Origin: Pisaster brevispinus
Lineage: Eukaryota; Echinodermata; Asteroidea; Forcipulatida; Asteriidae
Direction of reading: 5' to 3'
Length of the DNA stretch: 64,000 bases
Assembly: GCA_023634235.1 (NCBI GenBank)
Contig: JAMKCF010000013.1
Span: 5,183,827-5,247,826 of the forward strand
The notes under the pieces were generated by a model. It was not told the origin of the DNA, did not search any database, and saw only the letters and a program-made list of their open reading frames with translations. Shown here piece by piece: positions 59,332 to 64,000 of this stretch. Position 1 is the first letter of the stretch; every line of letters begins with the position of its first letter. The position numbers and the translations under genes are program-made.

Positions 59332-60787
59332 ATATGCAATTTCCACAGCTGAGGCATCCCAAAGGGCTCATCATTTTTGTTCTACAGCTGGTATGCGGGT
59401 CTTTTGTTTTTATGAGACCCATTTACGTAGCACCTTGCAGTTTGGTGCCCCAGAGTAGTGCAATCTGTAGCCAGTCATGTCACAGTATGACAACCCTTTA
59501 TGTCTATAACGATATGTATTTGGTTCGTTTACGTGCAACGTACACGAGACACAGTACCTTCGGCTGGACGCCCCATTCCGACCGGAGGACGAAGCAATTA
59601 TGGTCAAGTATCTTGCTCAAGGACACAAGTGCCAAGACCGGGAACCTTACCCTCTTCTCTTTCAAGACGAGAGCTTGAGACACCCCATAATAATATAGAC
59701 CCAACCCTTTATGTCCGGCTTTATTTTGGTACACGGTTGAGGCTATACGTTTTTACAGCTCGTGCTACATTTTAGTCGCATCATTTTCCTTGAATATGAC
59801 TTCAATTCAGAAGGAAATATTTCACAGAAAAAAATGATTCTGATATGAACTCAGGAAGCTTTCAGACTATTAAATTAAACAATCGTGTTTGTTATCCTTA
59901 CCTATAACTTGAAATAAGAAGAACTTTGTCTATACTTATACAGTAGCCTTGTCCAGGGCGCTTTACTCAAAGTGCGTCTGCATGACTGTAAAACAGGCTG
60001 GCCCAGGCTCTCAGGCGAACTAACAGTCCAATTTCATTTCATTTCATTTCATTTATTTAATTCTGGTTGTGAAGCCAAGGACTTTCAGAAAAGCGAACTC
60101 AATCACTATATCATCCAATAACCCAAATGGAGAGAAGACGAAGAAGAAAGTTTCAGTTTTAGGTGTGGGCGGAAAACCCCAGATATTCCGGGGAAAACCC
60201 AAGCAATCAGGTGGGGACTGAAAACCCAATCCACGTAGTGCCCCCGATGGGATTTGAACTGGGGTCCACAGAGGCGGAATGACTACTGTGGAAATGTGCC
60301 GTCTTTTCGGTCATTGATAGTCTTTCGTAAATTGATTATCCTTGTTTAAGTATAGATTGGTGTCCATAAATATGAGGTGCCGCCTTGAACCAAGGCTAAA
60401 CCCTTTACAAAGTGCTTAATAATTCACCACTGTCTATGCCGCAGATAATTCCAAAATGATGCTATAGACAAACCTTGTAGCCGCGTCTTTCTTTTTATTT
60501 AATATTCCTCTCACGTCCACTGGAAGTTGTTGCCCTCTTCGCCAGTAGGCCTATTCACCCGCTGTATACCCCCATCACCTAGATGGAAACAGTTCCAGCT
60601 GTCTGTTGACCCAACTGGTGACTCTTTCCCCCAAGTGAGATGCGTTTCTGTTGACACAGTGTACCCCTCGAGTTTATCCCCGGTCTTTGTGTTTGCTTTT
60701 TACAGAAAGGCCACGTGCGCCTCTTTGAGGCCGAGCCGGGTAGGATTCTCCGAGTGGAAACGAAGGCCCTCCAGCCGCCGGTGTTCG
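40793..60787 (+). CDS. Second P4HTM-like gene, first two coding exons
   Basis: Exons 40793-40939 and 60706-60787; the rest lies right of the window. Exon 1 encodes a basic N-terminus, a hydrophobic stretch (MLALFILMSVV, residues 17-27) and ends LKLYQLDPVA, parallel to LFQLDPVK at the end of exon 1 in the gene at 15917. Exon 2 is 82 nt, the same length and phases as exon 2 there, and encodes KGHVRLFEAEPGRILRVE, which matches the GHV...PGR region of vertebrate P4HTM. The first intron is 19,766 bases against 790 in the neighbour. Start: ATG at 40793 has A at -3 and G at +4; ATG at 40841 is an alternative that would leave only the hydrophobic part. The catalytic exons are not visible, so function rests on these two exons and the intron pattern. 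Confidence 0.72.
40940..43664. other. Start of the 19.8-kb intron
   Basis: No exon is recognised. A (TA)n tract is at 43586-43611. The short frames have no recognised products. Confidence 0.5.
43586..43611. repeat. (TA)n microsatellite
   Basis: Thirteen dinucleotide units. Confidence 0.9.
43665..44083 (+). repeat. GGTAGGGTCAT element, decayed copy
   Basis: Starts TAGGGTCATAGATT and ends ACCAAAGCATGACCTGACC. Intermediate landmarks match 38126-38563, with the internal hairpin lost. Confidence 0.75.
44313..44455 (+). repeat. 72-bp tandem duplication
   Basis: The unit beginning ATAAATTCGGGAATGAAAGT occurs at 44313 and 44385 with one mismatch (TTTTTAATG versus TTTCTAATG), so the duplication is recent. 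Confidence 0.9.
44514..44967 (+). repeat. R6 element with internal expansion
   Basis: The left ACACTCTAAAAAAT and right TTTTTAGACTGTG ends bracket about three diverged tandem units of 100-120 bases, each holding TTGACCCAGAAAT and a following GGTCA or GATCA. Everted half-site pairs at 44615-44632 and 44819-44836. Confidence 0.8.
45245..45480. repeat. Palindromic MITE (R5), copy 1
   Basis: GGGTGTTAAAAATTTACACC and CCATGGGTGTTGTCAC at the left are mirrored by GTGACAACACCCATGG-like sequence at the right. 236 bp. Copy 2 at 53849-54083. Confidence 0.85.
45690..45870. repeat. R1 foldback, degraded
   Basis: Ends TTTTGTGAAATTGGGCC; the left part AGAGCTGCTTAAGC is preserved. Confidence 0.65.
46527..46753. 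repeat. CTGTAGCC inverted-repeat element
   Basis: Left ATCTGTAGCCTTCGCTCG is mirrored imperfectly by CGAGCGAATCTGTAGCC-like order at the right, with CCCCAGCGCC/GGCGCTGGG pairing inside. Single copy here. Confidence 0.5.
46879..47650. other. Two partial R1 foldbacks and AT-rich DNA
   Basis: TAATTTCATGGAGCTGCTTA at 46890 and CCCAATTTCATAAAGCCTGC at 47573 are R1-type ends with decayed partners. The stretch between is AT-rich and holds no recognised gene. Confidence 0.5.
47651..48200. other. Intronic DNA without recognised features
   Basis: No exon or repeat ends were recognised. Confidence 0.4.
48201..48475 (+). repeat. Direct repeat flanking a TTTAAAGG element, left unit
   Basis: CTGAGCATGATTTCGTAGAT, ACCAGCCACAAACCAATGCA and GATCAAATCAAACGCTG recur in the same order at 48915-49218. 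Confidence 0.75.
48526..48916 (+). repeat. TTTAAAGG-ended element, copy 2
   Basis: Starts TTTAAAGGTAGTTATACAGG and ends GTGTAATGCCTTTAA. Body matches 1944-2299. Confidence 0.8.
48915..49218 (+). repeat. Direct repeat flanking a TTTAAAGG element, right unit
   Basis: Second unit of the pair described at 48201-48475, about 714 bases downstream. Confidence 0.75.
49290..49440 (-). repeat. TTTAAAGG element, inverted fragment
   Basis: CTTGAATATGACTTCATTTC, AGGGAAATATTTCACAG and TTATCCTCACC correspond to the inverted left third of the element. Confidence 0.6.
49441..51464. other. Intronic DNA without recognised features
   Basis: C run at 50142-50153 and AT-rich stretches. No exon of the second P4HTM-like gene was found. 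Confidence 0.45.
51465..51716 (-). repeat. GGTAGGGTCAT element, inverted truncated copy
   Basis: Ends ACGATGACCCTACC and contains GGTACCCGCTGTCACC and CAGCAAGTAGACACTGTATT in inverted family order. Confidence 0.75.
52192..52836 (+). repeat. Minisatellite of 19-20-bp units with a 236-bp higher-order period
   Basis: Units of CAGTAACTGTAGATTAAAC type repeat more than thirty times. Variant units (CAAAAGTAACTG, CTAATACAGTAACTG, CCCGTAGGCCTAAC) recur in the same order 236 bases apart (for example CCCGTAGG near 52329 and 52565). Confidence 0.95.
52837..53848. other. Intronic DNA without recognised features
   Basis: AT-rich; antisense frames near 53303-53598 show no recognised similarity. Confidence 0.45.
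53849..54083. repeat. Palindromic MITE (R5), copy 2
   Basis: Starts CACTGCAACAAAACTGATGG and ends CCCCGGTTTTTGCAGTG. Same structure as 45245-45480. Confidence 0.85.
54084..54682. other. Intronic DNA without recognised features
   Basis: A GC-richer block at 54330-54450 contains an inverted motif around GGCTCCGTC and GACGGAGCC. No gene recognised. Confidence 0.4.
54732..54813 (-). repeat. 82-bp internal LINE fragment with 14-bp target duplication
   Basis: The insert matches 54952-55030 of the adjacent LINE copy. ATAGTCGCAGACAG flanks it exactly on both sides (54718-54731 and 54814-54827). Confidence 0.8.
54866..55792 (-). pseudogene. 5'-truncated LINE (CR1/L2-like) reverse transcriptase fragment
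   Basis: Minus-strand pieces read NDKKTEFLICGTPKQ and RNLGVRFDLHLTL (about 55680-55540), then in another frame NAFYYLFNIRHIRKYL and HAFVTRRLDYCNNL (to about 55390), then further shifts and TLGDRAFVYAAPKLWNNLPL and FKSKLKTHLF (55080-54970). These are typical C-terminal motifs of CR1/L2-group ORF2. At least one frameshift and an in-frame stop make it inactive. The 3' end has GTTATTATTATTATT, as such LINEs often do. Confidence 0.85.
56430..56577. repeat. R7 foldback copy
   Basis: GGGGCGATTTCAAAAAGAGC at the left and GTGCTTTGTGAAGTAGATC at the right, with CACTATGGTGATACTGACAA shared with 14383-14534. Confidence 0.75.
56668..56915 (+). repeat. R6 element, copy
   Basis: AGTTCTAAAAACTTCTGGGT at the left, TTATTTTTTAGAGTGG at the right, with GACCC/GGGTC half-sites inside. 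Confidence 0.75.
56916..57991. other. Intronic DNA without recognised features
   Basis: No exon or repeat ends were recognised apart from the start of the next element. Confidence 0.45.
57992..58176. repeat. CATCTTTACGGGC element, copy 2
   Basis: The left GGCCATCTTTACGGGC is mirrored by GCCCGTAAAGATGGCG at the right. No nested insertion, unlike 9451-9855. Confidence 0.8.
58190..59295. other. Intronic DNA without recognised features
   Basis: A G run near 58675-58684; no exon found. Confidence 0.45.
59296..59331. repeat. (CTA)n microsatellite
   Basis: About twelve trinucleotide units. Confidence 0.92.
59560..59695 (-). repeat. Conserved SINE core, minus-strand copy
   Basis: On the minus strand CACTTGTGTCCTTGAGCAAG, CATAATTGCTTCGTCCTCCG and TGTACGTTGCACGTAAACGA match 36431-36545 in order. 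Confidence 0.6.
59775..59950 (-). repeat. TTTAAAGG element, inverted fragment
   Basis: CTTGAATATGACTTCAATTC and CAGGAAGCTTTCAGACTATT match the inverted left part of the element at 54683-56072. Confidence 0.65.
60030..60290 (-). repeat. tRNA-Glu-derived SINE, copy 3
   Basis: On the minus strand the B box (CCAGTTCAAATCCC) and body match 38768-39051, and the tail is ATGAAATGAAATGAAAT. The extreme 5' head is missing. Confidence 0.82.
60706..60787 (+). CDS. Second P4HTM-like gene, exon 2
   Basis: 82 nt, acceptor TTTTTACAG, donor GTAAGA. Encodes KGHVRLFEAEPGRILRVETK and ALQPPVF, enters phase 0 and exits phase 1. Confidence 0.8.
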
Positions 60788-62168
60788 GTAAGACAATCTC
60801 GGCGTGATTTCGTGTCTGTATACCCCCCGTGCATGCATAATTCCTGTGTAACACTACCCGGTAAGCATTATTGGTTACTTTTATGGACATAAGGGTCATA
60901 AATTTAGGGGGATATATACAATTAAAATACATCATTGTTTTTAGTAAAAGGTTTAGAATCGCAGTCGACATGGAATTTACTCCTTGCTCTGACGTCACAC
61001 GCAGCTTCTGTCTGCCACGCTCGCCATTTTGAGAGTTAAGTTGTATACGCCACGTCGCCTAAAATGCGCACTTCGCTGTATAAACCATGCATGGTATAAA
61101 ACACGGGGACATTGATTCCTAAAGTGGCACAACAAAGTGATTGTGATGATGACGTTATATGAGTTTGGTATATGACCTATTGACCCCTTGCACTTAAGTC
61201 TATAACGCGGCTACTAGCTGCACATTGTCAGCCATTCTGTATGTATGTGAGCGTTTATGATGCGCGCGCGTTGTCTACAATGCGCATCTCCCAGCAAGGG
61301 ATGAATGCAGCCTGGTGGTGGTGATGATGATGATGATGATTGCTTCATTATCGGTTTACCTCTATTGATGGCGGCGGGACGACGTCGATATTGACAAGGT
61401 CCATAAACTCTATACAAGTTACAGTTGTTAAAAACTGCCTTTCTAAGAAAAGTCACTTTGCTGGATATGAGACAGGACTCAGAGTGTGAACATTTTTACC
61501 GGGCCATGCATGCAGTAATCGCAAATCACTTAGCTCTGAAACTGACAGGGAAAAGGCCAGACAGATTTGACGAAAGGACTGGTATAGTTGTCATACAAAA
61601 TTGATGACCTCATTCAGGCAGATATAAAAAAGTGTTTGTGCAAAGATACAGATGTCCCACTTGGTCCTATGGGCGACAGGAAACAAAGGTTTTTTTTGCA
61701 TGCTGTGAAGGCGAAGACAGAGTTACAAATTTTAGGTCGCACCAATCGTCCGAAAACAAATAGCCGTTATATACACACGAGCGTGTGCGTGGGAGAAACC
61801 ATTCCAACCTGAACAGAGAAGTACACGAGCCTTCGTGGGAAAACAAATGAATTCTCCAGGACACAAAAGCACGTCGTCCCTAATCCACGAGCGCGCGCGG
61901 GGGAGCAATTTGGTTTTTGTCCAGATTAAGAGCAAAACTATTGACACGACACATTTCCCATTTTCCCTTTTTTTTCCTTCTCAAAGTTGAGTTTGTTGAC
62001 TCTTCTTGTGACTCGGTCATCCTTTTTGTAATTTTTTTACGTGACACAGTCAGGCTGATGATGAGCCAAATCTCTTTATAAATGGCTGTGATTGTTTGCA
62101 TGTAGAGTTGATGTAGAGGCGACCCGTTGAGGGCGCGGTATGAACACTAATGGTTCTGCTAATGACCA
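60788..62168. other. Second intron of the second P4HTM-like gene (start)
   Basis: A (GAT)n tract is at 61315-61340. No exon resembling the EIPGFLS exon of the first gene was found up to 64000. Confidence 0.5.
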
Positions 62169-63316
62169 GGGCCCAATTTCATGGCTCTGCTTAATTACTG
62201 CCGAATTTCGTGCGCTCTTGTGATCACCAATCTCCGCTTACCGCGCAAGCGCCGAATTTATGTGCTAGCTGTGTAAGCGAAGAATGCCTAGTAACGTGGA
62301 GTACGCACGCGCACAAGCAAAAATTCTCTGCTAGCCCGTGAAATACGCTTGACGTAAGCGCGGAGTTCCCTGCTTCCGTAAGCGCCGATTCTTTGCTTAC
62401 GGTAAGCAGAGCCATGAAATTGGGCCCAGGGCGCAATTTCATGAGCTGCTTAAGCACAACAATGTAGCGAAGCACAACAAATTTCTGCTTATACCAGAAT
62501 AAGGTTACCACCCAAAATACTATGGTGACTGGTATCCTGCTTATTTTCGCTTAGCAGACAATTTCAGCAGTATTTTCTGTTTTAGCAGCTCTATGAAATT
62601 AGACCCAAGGCCCAATTTCATAGAGCTGTTTAAGTACAAACATAAGCAAAGCACAACTAAATTACGCTTACCAGAATAAGGTTCCAGCCAAAGTTACATG
62701 TCACTGGATGTGATTGGTATCCTGTTTAGAGCAGAAACAATTTAAGCGCAATGTTCAGCTTAAAATAAGCGGCTCTAGAAGCGCTTACGCGAACTATATT
62801 GCTTATAAAGGCAACCTCTGCTGAGCAAAAAAATGTGCAGGTTACCACTCATCAATGGTACATTGTGACCTATAGCAATTTGGCTGGTATACCATATTCT
62901 GGAAATCAAAATTGTTTGGTGCATAGCTAACTTTGTTGCTTGAGCAAGTCTCAATAAAATATCCGGGCCCATGTAGGGCCCAATGTCATAAATCTTTGAA
63001 GCCAAAATTAGTGCTTAGCATTTTTTTTCTGCTCGCAACAATGTCATTAACCAGTCACAAACAATAATATACTTTGCTATTTTGGCTGGTCACATGTTTC
63101 TTCTAAGCAACATTTGGGACCGAGTGAAGCCCAGTTTCATAGAGCTGCTTAAGCACAAAAAGTAGCTAAGCACAACAAAATTATGCTTACCAGAATAAGG
63201 TTACCAGCCAAAGTTCCATGCCACATGCACACTCTGTGACTGGTTTCCTGCTTATTTTTGCTCAGTAGAAAAGTTTTAAGCAATATTGTATCCTTAAGCA
63301 ACTTTAAAATTGGGTT
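62169..63316. repeat. Cluster of about six consecutive R1 foldback elements
   Basis: Units 62169-62427, 62429-62606, 62609-62776, a degraded unit to 62970, 62976-63120 and 63127-63316 follow one another. Ends such as GAAATTGGGCCCAGGGCGC and AGACCCAAGGCCCAATTTC show that neighbours abut within a few bases. Confidence 0.8.
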
Positions 63317-63939
63317 TAGAATCGAAAACTCGAGATAAACAAAAGTGGGAGGAATTGAATAACACTATTAATGTAATATGTTTGTATGAATTTTGGGCAA
63401 AATGTTGTGCCTCGATCAGCCGAATTGCTGAATCCACTGCTACAGAAACTTGTCGCGCATCATACAGGTCACTTGGTTCATTCCACAACCACACCTCTGC
63501 AAAATAAGAGGTGTATATATATACTTACATCGTGTGCCTAGATATTAATTTTAATGGTTTCATATTATGTCCCAACAGTCTCCCCAACTGTGTTCATCCC
63601 ATTGGTGTTTGAGCGTGAAACTCCGGTTTTCTGCAAGTTGTCACTCATCAAACACCCATGCCTATTAGCTGTCAGAGCAAAAGGCCATTCAAACAGGTTC
63701 TTTTCGCACGTTCTGCATAATACATCTGCGTGCGATGTGCAATTTGCATGTTTCATAGGACCAGGGTCTAATGCAATATTGTTCCTTGAACATTGGTCAA
63801 ATAAGGCACATGAGTTGCTTTTTAATGTATTTCGTTATAAACTGTAATCCATTAATAGGATTGTTGGGTTAACAATCTAAGATGGTTTGTGGTAGCACCA
63901 CTTGATAATCTCTCTCATGAGTTGTGTTGGTTCTGAAAA
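63317..63939. other. Intronic or intergenic DNA with an uncharacterised open frame
   Basis: A 97-codon plus-strand frame at 63554-63847 and overlapping antisense frames have no similarity I recognise. Nothing else was identified. Confidence 0.35.
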
Positions 63940-63998
63940 GAACCGGTGGTGTGTATCAACTCGACGTTTCGATCAGTATGCTTTCATCGTCTCTAGAA
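63940..63998 (-). repeat. Penelope-like terminal motif at the window end
   Basis: On the minus strand GACGATGAAAGCATACTGAT and CGAAACGTCGAG have the GAAACGTC signature seen at 39222-39272. Preceded by AATCTAAGATGGTTTGTG, which partly recurs near 1345. Confidence 0.35.
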
Positions 63999-64000
63999 AA

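Noticed and set aside
63554..63847. 97-codon plus-strand frame near the window end
   Set aside because: No motif or family recognised, overlapping antisense frame, no splice or start context that supports it.

Overview
The window is animal nuclear DNA. Its genes are split by GT-AG introns, non-coding DNA dominates, and short non-autonomous DNA transposons, SINEs and degraded LINE pieces are everywhere. An echinoderm, most likely a sea star, is my best guess. It rests on gene content (a cystathionine gamma-lyase, a secreted C-type lectin, two P4H-TM-like prolyl hydroxylases) and on a dispersed foldback repeat starting GGGCCCAATTTCATAGAGCT that I associate with echinoderm genomes. The guess is inference.

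Layout. (1) 838-5822, + strand: the last six coding exons of cystathionine gamma-lyase (CTH), 250 residues matching the C-terminal 60% of the enzyme; the 5' exons lie left of the window. (2) 5823-11601: intergenic and repeat-rich. (3) 11602-12117, - strand: an intronless secreted C-type lectin. (4) 12118-15916: foldback elements. (5) 15917-27347, + strand: a complete ten-exon transmembrane-prolyl-4-hydroxylase-like gene (P4HTM family). Its exons sum to exactly 1800 nt (599 residues), which confirms every splice phase. It has a signal peptide, two canonical EF-hands, the full iron and 2-oxoglutarate site, and a C-terminal RDEL, so it looks like a soluble ER-lumen enzyme. (6) 27348-40640: intergenic. 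(7) 40793 onward, + strand: the first two coding exons of a second P4HTM-like gene, with an unusually long first intron (40940-60705) and a second exon of the same length (82 nt) and phase as in the first gene. The remaining exons lie beyond position 64000.

CTH makes cysteine and H2S from cystathionine. The two P4HTM-like proteins are 2-oxoglutarate/Fe(II)/O2-dependent dioxygenases of the secretory pathway; the pair looks like a local tandem duplication. I see no evidence that CTH, the lectin and the hydroxylases act together.

Most other recognisable structure is mobile DNA. At least twelve families of inverted-repeat elements appear, several in multiple copies. Some have features worth a second look: a MITE whose ends match the CTCF core motif, a family carrying everted nuclear-receptor-like half-sites, clusters of abutting foldbacks from two families with related ends, and a foldback split by a LINE and by an 82-bp LINE fragment with a perfect 14-bp target duplication. 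There are also satellites, including one with a 236-bp higher-order period. No CRISPR array, rRNA gene or convincing functional tRNA gene was seen.
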